Source: an uncultured Phascolarctobacterium sp. (lineage in GTDB: Bacteria > Bacillota > Negativicutes > Acidaminococcales > Acidaminococcaceae). From it: a stretch of 38,569 bases of DNA. The translations under genes were made by a program, and so were the position numbers. The stretch is from assembly GCA_900544885.1 (NCBI GenBank), contig UQWU01000014.1, positions 1-38,569 of the forward strand, given 5' to 3'. The number at the start of each line of letters is the position of its first letter. Positions within the stretch are counted from its first letter, which is position 1. This document shows positions 1-9,622 of this stretch, in pieces. The notes under the pieces were generated by a model. That model ran no database searches. It saw only the letters and a program-made list of their open reading frames with translations, and was not told where the DNA came from.

Positions 1-143
1 TCTCTATGTCTATTTTTTTGAAATTAATTTGCGCAACTTATTATACGTTATCAAAAATACAAAAATATTTTCGTTGCTATTATTATACATCTAGAGCCTG
101 AAATTTTGCAAGTATGACTAAGCTGAAACAATGAAAGCTGTAA

Positions 144-187
144 TAAGAAAAGTCCTGAAACCGAACTAAGGCCGATTTCAGGACTTG
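144..187 (-). terminator. Rho-independent terminator of ileS
   Basis: On the minus strand an AAGTCCTGAAA arm pairs with TTTCAGGACTT and runs into a short T-rich tract. It sits about 40 bases past the ileS stop codon. The 140 bases to its left are AT-rich and hold no gene that I can support. Confidence 0.85.
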
Positions 188-223
188 AGAGAAAATATAA
201 ATAATGAAATTTATATACAGAAA

Positions 224-3013
224 TTATTTAATTGCAGCAGCGCAACGCGGGCACAGAGTCGGATGTTCCGGATCATTACCTACTTCATCGCTGTAAATCC
301 AGCAACGTTCGCATTTATGACCTTCTGCAGCTTGAACAGTAACTTTCAGGTCTTCACGGCCGGTTGCTTCAGCACCAGCAGCAGCACCTTCAACAACAAC
401 TGCTTGAGATACAATCAGCAGAGTAGCTAAATCTTTTTCTACAGATTGCAGGATAGTCAAAGCTTCGCCTTCTGCATGGAGTTCAACTTTAGCATCGAGG
501 GAGTGACCGATTTTCTTATCACGACGAGCCAGTTCCAGAACTTTAGTGATTTCACTACGGATTTCAATGAAGTTATCCCATTTAGTTTCCAGTTCTTCGT
601 TGATGTATTCTTCTTTAACAGCAGGCCACGGCAGCATTTGTACGGATTGAGGAGCATTAGCAGGTTTCTTCATGAATTGCCATACTTCTTCCATTGTGAA
701 GCTCAGTACAGGAGAGAGCATAACTACCAAATCCATAAGGATTTCGTGCATAGCGGTTTGTGCACTGCGGCGTTCTTTACTGTCAGCTTTGTAAGCATAC
801 AGACGGTCTTTGATGATATCCAGATAGAAGCTGGACATTTCAACGGTGCAGAAGTTATGGATTGCATGGTACAGTACATGGAAGTCATAGCTTTCATAAG
901 CTGCGGTAACTTCTTTTTTCAATAATTGCAGATGCATCAATGCCCATTGATCCAGTTCCAACATTTCGTTGAACGGAACAGCATCAGTTTCATAATTGAA
1001 ATCGTTGGTGTTACCCAGGATGTAACGGATGGTGTTACGGATTTTACGATATACTTCAGATAATTGTTTAATGATTTTCGGAGAAATACGGATATCCGCT
1101 TTGTAATCAGAGGATGCAGTCCACAGACGAACGATATCAGCACCATATTGTTTGATGATATCTTGCGGAACAATTACGTTACCAACGGATTTAGACATCT
1201 TACGGCCTTCACCGTCTACAACATAACCATGAGTCAGAACGGATTTATAAGGAGCTTTGCCAGTTACAGCAACAGAAGTCAGTAAGGAAGATTGGAACCA
1301 GCCACGATGTTGGTCACTGCCTTCCAGATACATAGAAACAGGCCAGCCAAGTTCCGGACGTTTAGCAGCTACTGCCATGTGAGTGGAGCCGCTGTCGAAC
1401 CATACATCCATGATATCGCTTTCTTTACGGAAATGATTATGACCGCATTTCGGGCACACAGTGCCTGCCGGCAGCAGTTCTTCTGCAGTATGAGCCCACC
1501 AAGCATCACTACCTTCTTTTTCGAACCATTGAGCAACGGATTCGATAGTTTCTTCATTAATCAGATGCTCGCCGCAATGTTCGCAATAGAATACCGGGAT
1601 AGGTACACCCCAAACACGTTGACGGCTGATGCACCAGTCATGACGGTCGCTTACCATGTTATGAATACGTTGTTCGCCCCAAGCAGGAATCCATTGTACA
1701 TCGTTAGCAATAGCTTTCAATGCATCATCACGGAAGCCGTCAACAGATGCGAACCATTGAGAGGTTGCACGGAAGATGATGGGGTTTTTGCAACGCCAGC
1801 AGTGTGCATATTGGTGCTTAATGTTTTCTTTGCCTAACAGACAGTTTAATTCAGACAAGTATTTCAGAACCGGAATATTAGCATCAAATACGAACATACC
1901 TTGGAAACGTTCGCCTGCTTCAGCAGTTAATTTGCCTTGTGCGTCAACCGGGCACAGAATCGGCAGTTTATATTTCAGACCGGTTTCAAAGTCGACATCA
2001 CCATGACCAGGAGCAGTATGTACGCAACCAGTACCAGCTTCTAAAGTTACATAGTCAGCCATTACTACGAGAGAACGACGGTTGTTGTATTCAGGGAAGG
2101 GATGTACGCATTCAGCAAATTCCATATCCTTACCCATGGTAGTACCGAGGATATTGGAGAGGTCTTTATGGCATTTTTGACCAACAGTTTCCAGCAGGTC
2201 TTTAGCCAGGAAAAGAACTTCGCCTTCACATTCAACCCAAGCATATTCCAGATTAGGATTCAGAGCTACAGCAACGTTAGCAGGCATAGTCCACGGAGTA
2301 GTGGTCCAAATTACCATATAAGCTTTTTTGCCTTTAGCAGCTTCCGGAGTCATACCGTTATCTTTAACCAACGGCATTTTTACGAAAATGGTCGGAGTTT
2401 TTTGTTCGCCATATTCGATTTCTGCTTCTGCCAGTGCAGTTTCGCAATGCGGGCACCAGTAAACAGTCTTTTTACCTTTGTAGATATAGCCTTTATTAGC
2501 CATAGTACCGAATACACGGATTTGTTCTGCTTCAAAATCATGATGCAGAGTTACATAAGGATGATCCCAATCACCTAAAACACCAAGACGTTTGAAATCA
2601 TCACGTTGAATATCAATCCATTTCAGAGCGAAGTCATGACATTTGCCACGTAAAGTCAAAACATCTAATTCATTTCTATTCAGGCCCATTTCTTTGATGC
2701 AGGCATGTTCGATAGGCATACCATGAGTATCCCAGCCAGGAACATAGGGAGTATCAAAACCTTGAGCATATTTGTATTTCATGATGATATCTTTTAAGAT
2801 TTTGTTCAGTGCATGACCCATGTGGATTTTGCCGTTTGCATACGGAGGACCGTCATGCAGGACAAATTTAGGATGACCTTCATGCAGCTCATGCTTCTTG
2901 TTATAAATATCGTTTTCCTGCCAGAATTTCAAAAATTCAGGTTCACGTTGCGGCAGACCTGCACGCATAGGGAACTCAGTTTCAGGCAGATTCAGTGTTT
3001 TACCATAATCCAT
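224..3013 (-). CDS. ileS: Isoleucyl-tRNA synthetase
   Basis: This class I aminoacyl-tRNA synthetase charges tRNA-Ile in the cytoplasm. The 929-residue length matches the bacterial enzyme. The HIGH-type motif HMGH is at residues 64-67 after PPYANGKI, and KMSKS is near residue 600 (GRKMSKSVGN). The central editing domain is present. The C-terminal zinc site is visible as CERCW and CPRC in the last 35 residues, which is typical of the bacterial (not the eukaryote-like, mupirocin-resistant) form. The start is an ATG preceded by a GGAGG-type site. It is transcribed alone from an isoleucine T-box leader directly downstream of the division cluster, as ileS follows divIVA in Bacillus. No oddities were seen. 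Confidence 0.98.
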   Translation of the reverse strand: MDYGKTLNLPETEFPMRAGLPQREPEFLKFWQENDIYNKKHELHEGHPKFVLHDGPPYANGKIHMGHALNKILKDIIMKYKYAQGFDTPYVPGWDTHGMPIEHACIKEMGLNRNELDVLTLRGKCHDFALKWIDIQRDDFKRLGVLGDWDHPYVTLHHDFEAEQIRVFGTMANKGYIYKGKKTVYWCPHCETALAEAEIEYGEQKTPTIFVKMPLVKDNGMTPEAAKGKKAYMVIWTTTPWTMPANVAVALNPNLEYAWVECEGEVLFLAKDLLETVGQKCHKDLSNILGTTMGKDMEFAECVHPFPEYNNRRSLVVMADYVTLEAGTGCVHTAPGHGDVDFETGLKYKLPILCPVDAQGKLTAEAGERFQGMFVFDANIPVLKYLSELNCLLGKENIKHQYAHCWRCKNPIIFRATSQWFASVDGFRDDALKAIANDVQWIPAWGEQRIHNMVSDRHDWCISRQRVWGVPIPVFYCEHCGEHLINEETIESVAQWFEKEGSDAWWAHTAEELLPAGTVCPKCGHNHFRKESDIMDVWFDSGSTHMAVAAKRPELGWPVSMYLEGSDQHRGWFQSSLLTSVAVTGKAPYKSVLTHGYVVDGEGRKMSKSVGNVIVPQDIIKQYGADIVRLWTASSDYKADIRISPKIIKQLSEVYRKIRNTIRYILGNTNDFNYETDAVPFNEMLELDQWALMHLQLLKKEVTAAYESYDFHVLYHAIHNFCTVEMSSFYLDIIKDRLYAYKADSKERRSAQTAMHEILMDLVVMLSPVLSFTMEEVWQFMKKPANAPQSVQMLPWPAVKEEYINEELETKWDNFIEIRSEITKVLELARRDKKIGHSLDAKVELHAEGEALTILQSVEKDLATLLIVSQAVVVEGAAAGAEATGREDLKVTVQAAEGHKCERCWIYSDEVGNDPEHPTLCPRCAAAIK

Positions 3014-3070
3014 TGTTCAAAACCTCCAATAAATACTTATGAAATAAATTTATATAGTTTACAAAAAAAC

Positions 3071-3326
3071 AAAAAAGACTTCATCCCGCAAGGGACGAAG
3101 TCTTAATTTACTCCGTGGTACCACCCTCATGACAGCATCACGCAGATAACTGCCACTCGTGTGCGTTATATCGGACGCAACCGTATACGGCTACTCATTT
3201 CGCCATATCCGCTCCAAAGTGATTTTCACTTGCTTTGCTGTTGTCCGGGCTCCCACCATCTCCGGCTCGCTTACTCCACTCTACAAGCTACTGTCTTTAT
3301 CATAGCGTTGACTATATTATAAAATA
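3071..3326 (-). promoter_or_regulatory. T-box riboswitch, isoleucine specifier, upstream of ileS
   Basis: The minus strand carries the T-box core GGGTGGTACCACGG (around 3112-3125), followed by a 13-bp terminator stem (AAGACTTCGTCCC/GGGATGAAGTCTT, 3075-3104) with a T run. In the Stem I specifier region the context GTGAAAATCACTTTGG places AUC (Ile) at 3221-3223, which matches the gene it controls. Uncharged tRNA-Ile should stabilise the antiterminator and allow ileS transcription. Confidence 0.93.
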
Positions 3327-3332
3327 TCTATC

Positions 3333-3361
3333 ATTATATATTACCAGAGGATATAAGTCAA
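3333..3361 (-). promoter_or_regulatory. Promoter of the ileS T-box leader
   Basis: TTGACT (3356-3361) and TATAAT (3333-3338) are separated by 17 bases on the minus strand, just before the T-box leader. The promoter begins immediately after the stop codon of the preceding phosphatase gene. Confidence 0.85.
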
Positions 3362-3378
3362 CAGAAGTTGTAAATTTT

Positions 3379-4050
3379 TTATTTCTTTTCGTATTTGAAA
3401 TCAAAAATGCCAAAACCTGTTGCTGTTTGTAAATGCCCCACATCATTTAGACGGAATATCGTGTGCTCATGCCACTTATTGATACCCAAAATGGTAATAC
3501 TGGCAGGAGAAATGTCCACAGAATAATTAAAATCTACTACCTGCTGCATATTCATTCCCAGCCATTTAAAAATAATATTCTGAATTGTACCCTTATGGGC
3601 CACAATCAAAAGATTTTCCTTTTCTACATCTGCACATTGCCATAAGCCCCGAATATTGCGGTCATAAAACTCGCAACGGGTTTCCCCGCCAGGATAATTG
3701 CGATGATGTAATTCACGTTCAGACGCAGGCTTACAAAAATACTTTTTTGCCTCTTCTTCCGTAAGTCCAGCAGCCACACCATTATTTTTTTCGCGTAAAA
3801 ATTTACAATATTCTACTTCTCCACGAAAATCAAGTGCTTCAGCACAAATACGTGCAGATTCTGCAGCACGTTGTAAATCACTAGCTAAAATGCGTAATTT
3901 ATCTGTACGTCCGTCAAAATCAAGTGCTAATTTGACTGCTGCTGCTCTAATCTGATTTCTTCCCTTAGCAGTAAGCTCTGAATCAGTCCACCCACCTGTT
4001 AGTTTTTGGGTGTGATGGGTAGCTTCTCCATGCCGAATCAAAATAATCAT
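3379..4050 (-). CDS. Histidine phosphatase family protein (phosphoglycerate-mutase-like)
   Basis: The 223-residue protein begins with the catalytic motif LIRHGEA, where His acts as the phospho-acceptor. A second conserved region near residue 150 (LIVAHKGTIQNII) carries the partner His. These are hallmarks of the branch that includes phosphoglycerate mutases, CobC/RibP-type phosphatases and fructose-2,6-bisphosphatases. The substrate cannot be read from sequence. I place the start at the ATG at 4050 rather than the adjacent upstream TTG, because GGGG then lies 7 bases away. It is the last gene of the yggS-sepF-proC-ylmH-divIVA run, 14 bases after divIVA. There is no clear terminator before the ileS promoter. 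Confidence 0.88.
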   Translation of the reverse strand: MIILIRHGEATHHTQKLTGGWTDSELTAKGRNQIRAAAVKLALDFDGRTDKLRILASDLQRAAESARICAEALDFRGEVEYCKFLREKNNGVAAGLTEEEAKKYFCKPASERELHHRNYPGGETRCEFYDRNIRGLWQCADVEKENLLIVAHKGTIQNIIFKWLGMNMQQVVDFNYSVDISPASITILGINKWHEHTIFRLNDVGHLQTATGFGIFDFKYEKK

Positions 4051-4064
4051 CAACAGTCCCCGCC

Positions 4065-4880
4065 CTATTCTTCCTGCTCAGAAAAGTTTTTCAAAAGTTC
4101 AAGTTGAGTTTCTAATAAATGCTGTACATGCTTACGATGCAGCATAGCTTTCTTTACTTGTTCCTCATAGGATTGCTTAGCAACAGCAGCACGGGACTCC
4201 GCCTCAAAAATAATTTTACGGCTACGCTCTTCTGCATCGCCTACTAAATTACGATACTTAGTATTAGCCTCTAACATGATTTTGCCTGCTTCACTGCGAG
4301 CACTATCTAATAATTTATTACTTTCAGCTGTTGCAGAATTAGCACGTTTTTTACATGCATCTTCCATGGTCAGACGTTGTTTTTCTGTTTCAACATCGGC
4401 AGCATGACGAACACTATCAGAATAAGCAGCTGCTTCGTTACGGATTTTATTAGCTTCAGCCATCGCCGCCTGCAGCATATTATCAGTTTTGGTTTTAGTC
4501 TGATTATATAATGCTTCTGCATGATTCATCGTATCATCATGAATCTTCTGTGCTGCTGCTTTAGCTTCTGCTATCATCTGTTCGCATTTTACAGCAGTTT
4601 CCTTTTCTAGCAATGCTGCCTTCTTTTCACTGCTTGCTTTTACCTCATCAGCAGTTTCCTGAGCTACAGTCAGAGTACTCTGCATAGTAGCCTCCATCTG
4701 CTGATAATACTCCAATTTAGAGCTTACACGTTCAATAGTTTCTTTTTGCTCTAGATTATCAAGATACAGATATCCATACTCTTTGATAATCATAGCCATA
4801 AATTTATCTACTTCTTCAGTTTCGTAACCACGAAAACCTTTGGTAAAGGTTTGCTTTTTTAAATCCTCAGGAGTTAGCAT
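4065..4880 (-). CDS. divIVA: DivIVA-domain cell division/polarity protein
   Basis: The N-terminus (MLTPEDLKKQTFTKGFRGYE) is the DivIVA membrane-curvature-binding domain: the short segment ending in F-x-RGY is followed by EEVDKFM. Residues from about 45 to 260 are almost continuous heptad-type coiled coil rich in Ala, Glu and Lys. At 271 residues it is longer than Bacillus DivIVA (about 164) because of this extended coil. DivIVA proteins gather at negatively curved membrane, at septa and poles, and recruit partners. The start is an ATG with GGAGG 8 bases upstream. It lies 15 bases after ylmH in the division operon, the same order as Bacillus ylmH-divIVA. Confidence 0.95.
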   Translation of the reverse strand: MLTPEDLKKQTFTKGFRGYETEEVDKFMAMIIKEYGYLYLDNLEQKETIERVSSKLEYYQQMEATMQSTLTVAQETADEVKASSEKKAALLEKETAVKCEQMIAEAKAAAQKIHDDTMNHAEALYNQTKTKTDNMLQAAMAEANKIRNEAAAYSDSVRHAADVETEKQRLTMEDACKKRANSATAESNKLLDSARSEAGKIMLEANTKYRNLVGDAEERSRKIIFEAESRAAVAKQSYEEQVKKAMLHRKHVQHLLETQLELLKNFSEQEE

Positions 4881-4895
4881 CCTTTATTCCTCCGC

Positions 4896-5681
4896 TCAAA
4901 TATATCGTTTCAAAGTAACGCTAATGCGTCCTTTTTTAGTAGTACCGCGAATCTCATCAATCTCCACACGACCACGTCCGCGAAAAGAAATTACATCACC
5001 CATTTCCACAGCCTGTGCAGGCTTTTTCACTTCTTTCCAGTTAACCTTGACGTTCAGTCCTTTAATTTCATCTGCCATGCGGCTACGAGATACACCATAG
5101 CCGGCAGCAGCGACGGCATCAAGACGCAGGTCAGCAACAGTAGCGCTGATGATTTTTACTTTTTCTTCCTTCTGCAGCAAATCTTCCTTAGCGATTTCGC
5201 TCATGGTAATAGGAGCTGCACCGATCTGTGTAAGATTACCTGTCAGATAATTGGCCAATGTCTTATCCACAACCAGCTGTGCACCTTCAGGTACAAAAAC
5301 AATATCACCTAAAGCACCGCGTTTGCAGCCAGTACCCATAAAAGCACCTAAAACATCACGATGAGATAAATCATAATAACGCTTATCCCAAGCTGCCAGA
5401 AAATAGCTCATAGCAAAATCAGTCTGACCATAAAAGTCCTCAGAAACAAAGGCAACTTTTACACGTTCAGCATTAGTAAAGCCACCATCAGCCTCCAGAC
5501 GGATATTTTCAAAGTTAGCTGCAATAATTTCTGCAACATTATAAGCATGGGGATCGACAAATTCGCTGACACGGAATTTACGGCTTTTATTAGCACCCTC
5601 GGCTAAATCTATAAACTTAGCGGCAATTTCTTCATCACCGCTAGCCTTGAAATAACGTAAAATTTTCTCTCTGTCTGCCAT
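4896..5681 (-). CDS. ylmH: YlmH-type S4-domain RNA-binding protein
   Basis: The 261-residue length and operon position match YlmH. The C-terminal 75 residues form an S4 RNA-binding domain (SRSRMADEIKGLNVKVNW, then GDVISFRGRGRVEI). The N-terminal part resembles the pseudouridine-synthase-like YlmH body but lacks an obvious catalytic motif. YlmH homologues bind the 50S subunit and have been linked to rescue of stalled nascent-chain complexes; that role is from the literature, not read here. It is 2 bases from proC and 15 from divIVA, so very likely cotranscribed. Confidence 0.93.
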   Translation of the reverse strand: MADREKILRYFKASGDEEIAAKFIDLAEGANKSRKFRVSEFVDPHAYNVAEIIAANFENIRLEADGGFTNAERVKVAFVSEDFYGQTDFAMSYFLAAWDKRYYDLSHRDVLGAFMGTGCKRGALGDIVFVPEGAQLVVDKTLANYLTGNLTQIGAAPITMSEIAKEDLLQKEEKVKIISATVADLRLDAVAAAGYGVSRSRMADEIKGLNVKVNWKEVKKPAQAVEMGDVISFRGRGRVEIDEIRGTTKKGRISVTLKRYI

Positions 5682-5683
5682 AA

Positions 5684-6511
5684 TTATTTACCCTGTAATT
5701 CGTTACTGCGTTGCAAAACTGCTTGTACCGCATCGTAAAAAGCACCACGCAGGCAATGATTTTCCAGAGCATGGATACCGGCAATAGTAGTTCCGCCGGG
5801 AGATGTTACCTGATCACGCAGTTGTGCAGGATGTAAGCCGCTTTCCAGACATAACTTACCGCTGCCGGCCAATGTCTGTGCCGCCAGCTTAATAGCCAAG
5901 GCACGAGGTAGACCTGCACGTACACCGGCATCAGCTAAAGCATCGATAATCACAAAGCAATATCCCGGGCCACAACCGGAAATAGCAGAAATTGCTTCAA
6001 TAGCACTTTCTGCAACAAATTCGGTTTCACCGCAGCAACCGAAAATAGCTGCTGCATCAGCCTTCATTTCTTCAGTAACCAACTCATCGCAGCAAATAGC
6101 AGTCATACCTGCACCAACAGCCAGCGGAGTATTCGGCATGGTTCTGATAACAGGACAGTCAGGAGCATATTTATGCAGCTGTTCAATAGAAATACTGCTC
6201 ATAATGGACAGTACCCAAGCACCCTTTTTCATCGCTCCCATCAAATCTTCCGTCAAAGCTACAGGTGCTACCTGAGGTTTCACGGCAAAAATTACTAAAT
6301 CTGCATCCGCAACAGCAGCCTTATTGTCAGACATAGCCTGAACATGATATTTTTCATTCAGATAATCACAACGCTTTTGGGTAGGATTACCTACAAAAAT
6401 ATTTTCCGGAGCTAACAAACCGCTACCGACAATCCCTTTAATAATCGCTTCCGCCATTGCACCGCCGCCAACGAAAGCTATTTTCTGCAAATTCAGCGGC
6501 TTCTTTTCCAT
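5684..6511 (-). CDS. proC: Pyrroline-5-carboxylate reductase
   Basis: This enzyme performs the last step of proline synthesis, reducing 1-pyrroline-5-carboxylate with NAD(P)H. The Rossmann motif FVGGGAMAEA is at residues 14-23. The C-terminal family signature (ISAISGCGPGY, later LRDQVTSPGGTTIAG) is intact. The 275-residue length is normal. The start is an ATG with GAGGTGAAG upstream. It lies between sepF and ylmH, a position that in Bacillus is held by ylmG. A proline gene inside the division operon is found in several Gram-positive groups. Confidence 0.97.
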   Translation of the reverse strand: MEKKPLNLQKIAFVGGGAMAEAIIKGIVGSGLLAPENIFVGNPTQKRCDYLNEKYHVQAMSDNKAAVADADLVIFAVKPQVAPVALTEDLMGAMKKGAWVLSIMSSISIEQLHKYAPDCPVIRTMPNTPLAVGAGMTAICCDELVTEEMKADAAAIFGCCGETEFVAESAIEAISAISGCGPGYCFVIIDALADAGVRAGLPRALAIKLAAQTLAGSGKLCLESGLHPAQLRDQVTSPGGTTIAGIHALENHCLRGAFYDAVQAVLQRSNELQGK

Positions 6512-6543
6512 ACAGCTTCACCTCATCAATTTATATTCAAAAA

Positions 6544-7134
6544 TTATTTTTTCCAAGCATGGGGCATATCCTTATCACTGCCTAAATCTACCCCGGCATC
6601 AATATCAACGTTTTTCGGTGCACAAATCAAAATATTACGGCCAACTTTTTTAGTATCGCCACCTAAAGCATAAATAGTACCGGCAATATAATCACTCATG
6701 CGTTTAGTAACAACATTATCAGTATCTTCAAAGTTAACTACAATAGGCTGGCTATTTTTCAAGCAGTCAGCAATTTTCTTAACATCATCAAAATTAACTG
6801 GTTTAAAAATAGTTACCCCGATTAATTTATCAGCAATAGGCATAGTCAGAGTCTTTTTGCTCATTTTAGCAGGCTCTGTTTCTTTAGCCGCAGGATTTCT
6901 AAAGCCCAGTCTTGATCTGCGTTCACTAGGAGCTTCTTCGCTTCCTTTTTCCGCAGCAGCAGGAGCTTCCTGTTGTTCCACATTTTTATTACGGAATATA
7001 GATAATTTATCTTTTTTCTCTTTAGGAGCTTCGCTTTTACTCGGTTTTAAATCTTCCTCTGTCAGTTCATCCTCTTCAGAAAATAACTCCAAGGAGTCCA
7101 TAACACGATCCACTAAATCATTTAATATTTTCAT
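6544..7134 (-). CDS. sepF: Cell division protein SepF
   Basis: The 196-residue protein has the SepF layout. A short amphipathic N-terminal segment (MKILNDLVDRVMDSLELF) probably binds membrane. An acidic, Lys/Glu/Ala-rich linker covers about residues 20-100. The C-terminal SepF domain (about 105-190) includes IFKPVNFDDVKKIADCL, the VVNFEDTDN region and a final NILICAPKNVDI strand. SepF bundles FtsZ filaments and tethers them at the septum. The linker is longer than in Bacillus (about 150 residues in all). Its neighbours yggS, ylmH and divIVA support the identification. Confidence 0.96.
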   Translation of the reverse strand: MKILNDLVDRVMDSLELFSEEDELTEEDLKPSKSEAPKEKKDKLSIFRNKNVEQQEAPAAAEKGSEEAPSERRSRLGFRNPAAKETEPAKMSKKTLTMPIADKLIGVTIFKPVNFDDVKKIADCLKNSQPIVVNFEDTDNVVTKRMSDYIAGTIYALGGDTKKVGRNILICAPKNVDIDAGVDLGSDKDMPHAWKK

Positions 7135-7164
7135 AAGCCACCAACCTTTTGCTTTATGATTTTT

Positions 7165-7866
7165 TTAAAACTTTAAGCTATAGTCACGCTGACCAAAAAG
7201 AGCCGTACCTACACGTACAATATTGGCACCCTCTTCTACAGCAATCCGATAATCACCACTCATACCCATGGATAACAAATCAACTTTCGGATACATCGCC
7301 TGTAAACGAGTAAAGGCACGATAACCTGCAGCAAAAATGCTGTGAATTAAAGCCGTATCCTCTGTTTTTGGTGCAATTACCATTAAACCGCGTACACGAA
7401 TATTTTTATAAGATGATAAATCAGATAGCAAGGCTAGATATTCATCCTTCTCAAAGCCTGTTTTCTGCTCTTCATGGGCAATATTCAGCTGTAGTAAAAC
7501 ATCTTGTACCTTATCGATACGTGCTGCCTCTTTATTCACAGCAGCCAGTAAATGCTCGCTGTCAATTGATTCGATTAAATCAAAATGTGCTACTGCCTGA
7601 CGTGCTTTATTTGTCTGCAGATGACCGATTAAATGCCAATAACCATTATGACCTAAAGCCTCCTGCTTATGCTTTGCTTCCTGCACTCTGTTTTCACCGA
7701 TATTAGGAATACCCAGAGCTTGAATGTCAGTAATAACCTCAGGCGGATGATTTTTGGTTACGGCTACTAAAGTAACCTTATCTCCTGTAAGCCAATTTTT
7801 TTCGGCACGTTTAGCAATTGCATCTGCAATATGTTCCTGCACCAACTTTAAATTTTCTGCTAACAA
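7165..7866 (-). CDS. yggS: PLP-binding protein YggS/PLPBP (PipY/YlmE)
   Basis: This is a fold-type III PLP-binding protein involved in vitamin B6 and amino-acid homeostasis, with no established enzyme activity. The PLP lysine is in TLVAVTKNHP near residue 38. Further conserved segments are IGENRVQEA, WHLIGHLQTNKA and LSMGMSGDYRIAVEEGA near the C-terminus, which binds the cofactor phosphate. The start is a TTG at 7864-7866; no in-frame ATG lies nearby and a G-rich site is 9 bases upstream. It heads the division-gene run, as ylmE precedes sepF in Bacillus. The stretch before it (7867-8101) has an 11-bp hairpin near 7996-8022 and no gene. Confidence 0.95.
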   Translation of the reverse strand: MLAENLKLVQEHIADAIAKRAEKNWLTGDKVTLVAVTKNHPPEVITDIQALGIPNIGENRVQEAKHKQEALGHNGYWHLIGHLQTNKARQAVAHFDLIESIDSEHLLAAVNKEAARIDKVQDVLLQLNIAHEEQKTGFEKDEYLALLSDLSSYKNIRVRGLMVIAPKTEDTALIHSIFAAGYRAFTRLQAMYPKVDLLSMGMSGDYRIAVEEGANIVRVGTALFGQRDYSLKF

Positions 7867-8101
7867 GTTTTTTGCCCCCCATCCAGTGCAAAAATGATTT
7901 TTCAGCGTAAATTATTTCTACTGAAAAATATGAAAATTTTTGTCTTTTTTTCTTAATATAACCCACTCTTATCATATTATTTTAGCATAGAAAGAGAGCT
8001 TTTGTCTATGAAACAAAAGCCCTTGGTTATAATTATCTTACAGCATACCGTTATTAGTAAGCATAAAATTAAAAGAATGATATTTCCGCGTTTAAATAGA
8101 C

Positions 8102-8132
8102 AAAAATCGCTGCCTTAAACAAGACAGCGATT
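8102..8132 (-). terminator. Rho-independent terminator of the AGCS symporter gene
   Basis: On the minus strand AATCGCTGTCTT pairs with AAGGCAGCGATT around a 4-base loop and is followed by TTTTG, within 10 bases of the symporter stop codon. Confidence 0.85.
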
Positions 8133-8140
8133 AATTTTAT

Positions 8141-9547
8141 TTACAGGGAATATTCGTTACCCTCAACAAAGCTGTTGTCAGCAACCTGACTAATACTTTT
8201 ATGACGAGCATGTACCTTTTCCCAATAAGCGAAGTATGCTTTTGTTTCAGCAACAACCACACCGCTCAAGCCTAAGAGGGCAATCAAGTTCGGTACAGCC
8301 ATCAAGCCGTTAACTATATCAGCAATAATCCAGATAGTTTCCAGTTTCAGGAAAGCACCGATAGCAACCAGACCGATAAACAGAATGCGGTACGGTTTGA
8401 TACCTTTTACACCGAAGAGGTATTCCACACAACGTTCGCCATAGTAGTTCCAACCGATGATAGTACTGAAAGCAAAGAGTACTAAGCCAGCGGTCAGAAT
8501 ATATTTAGCAGCCACAGGGAAAGCAGAGGAGAATGCAGCCTCAGTCATAGCAGCACCATTTACATCGCCACACCAAACACCACTGACAATCAAGGTCAGA
8601 CCGGTCATGGTGCAGATGATGATAGTATCAATAAAGGTACCTGTCATGGAAATCAAGCCTTGTTCAGCCGGCCATTTAGTTTTAGCCGCTGCGGCAACGA
8701 TAGGAGCAGAGCCTAAACCTGCTTCGTTAGAAAAGATACCGCGAGCTACACCACTACGCATAGCCAGCATTACAGAAGCACCCAAAAAGCCACCGGTAGC
8801 AGCAGTAGTATTGAACGCACTATCAATCACCAGACGAATAGCGGACGGCAGAACATCAGCATAAAATACCAGTACAGACACAGTGCTGACGATATACAGA
8901 GCTGCCATCAGAGGCACGATCTTACTTGCTACATTGGCAATGGATTTCAAGCCACCGATAGTTACGACCGCAACAAGAATAGTTAAAACAACAGCAGTAT
9001 AAATAACAGGGATATCAAAAGAAACGTTAGTAATAGAAGTAATTGCATTTACTTGGGTAAAGGTGCCGGAGCCGAGGCAAGCAGTCAATGCACCGAATAC
9101 AGCAAAGAGTACAGCCAACGGTTTGAAAGATTTACCTAAACCTTGTTCGATATAGTACATCGGACCACCAGACGCATTACCATTCGCATCAACAGTACGA
9201 TATTTTACAGCCAGCACGCCTTCAGCATATTTAGTTGCCATACCGAAGAAAGCAGCCATCCACATCCAGAACAGAGCACCAGGACCGCCTGTTTTGATAG
9301 CAGTAGCAACACCGACGATATTGCCTGTACCTACTGTAGCAGCCAAAGCAGTACATAAGGCTTGGAAGCTGCTTACATCGCCGCTGCCGCTGTTACGGGC
9401 GGTAAAAATCAGGGCAATCGCTTTCGGCAGTTTCATTATCTGCAGCAAGCCTAATCTAATAGTTAATAAAATGCCTGTGCCCAACAGCAAAATCATCAAT
9501 GGCGGACCCCAAACAAAGGTATCAATAGCAGTCAAAAAGTCTAACAT
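8141..9547 (-). CDS. AGCS-family sodium:alanine/glycine symporter
   Basis: The 468-residue multi-spanning membrane protein belongs to the alanine/glycine:cation symporter family (TC 2.A.25). It has the family N-terminal signature around residues 55-85 (SSFQALCTALAATVGTGNI), the GGPMYYIEQGLG segment near 130 and the GIFSNEAGLGSAPI segment near 270. About ten hydrophobic helices can be counted. It should import Ala, Gly or a related amino acid with sodium at the inner membrane. The exact substrate is not determined. The ATG follows a GAGGGGG site. It is a single-gene unit with its own promoter and terminator, and it separates pgeF from yggS, which are neighbours (ylmD-ylmE) in Bacillus. Confidence 0.95.
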   Translation of the reverse strand: MLDFLTAIDTFVWGPPLMILLLGTGILLTIRLGLLQIMKLPKAIALIFTARNSGSGDVSSFQALCTALAATVGTGNIVGVATAIKTGGPGALFWMWMAAFFGMATKYAEGVLAVKYRTVDANGNASGGPMYYIEQGLGKSFKPLAVLFAVFGALTACLGSGTFTQVNAITSITNVSFDIPVIYTAVVLTILVAVVTIGGLKSIANVASKIVPLMAALYIVSTVSVLVFYADVLPSAIRLVIDSAFNTTAATGGFLGASVMLAMRSGVARGIFSNEAGLGSAPIVAAAAKTKWPAEQGLISMTGTFIDTIIICTMTGLTLIVSGVWCGDVNGAAMTEAAFSSAFPVAAKYILTAGLVLFAFSTIIGWNYYGERCVEYLFGVKGIKPYRILFIGLVAIGAFLKLETIWIIADIVNGLMAVPNLIALLGLSGVVVAETKAYFAYWEKVHARHKSISQVADNSFVEGNEYSL

Positions 9548-9596
9548 TTTATTTCCCCCTCAATTTAAATAAAAATTAATATACCGAGTAATTCCA

Positions 9597-9613
9597 AGAG
9601 CTCCTCTAGCTCT
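9597..9613 (-). other. Small hairpin in the symporter mRNA leader
   Basis: AGAGCT and AGCTCT flank a 5-base loop just downstream of the promoter. It may stabilise the 5' end of the transcript. No known riboswitch motif was recognised. Confidence 0.35.
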
Positions 9614-9622
9614 ATGGGTTAT

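Noticed and set aside
446..2578. Several open frames of 60-180 codons antisense to ileS
   Set aside because: They mirror the strongly coding ileS frame, lack ribosome binding sites and have no recognisable family features.
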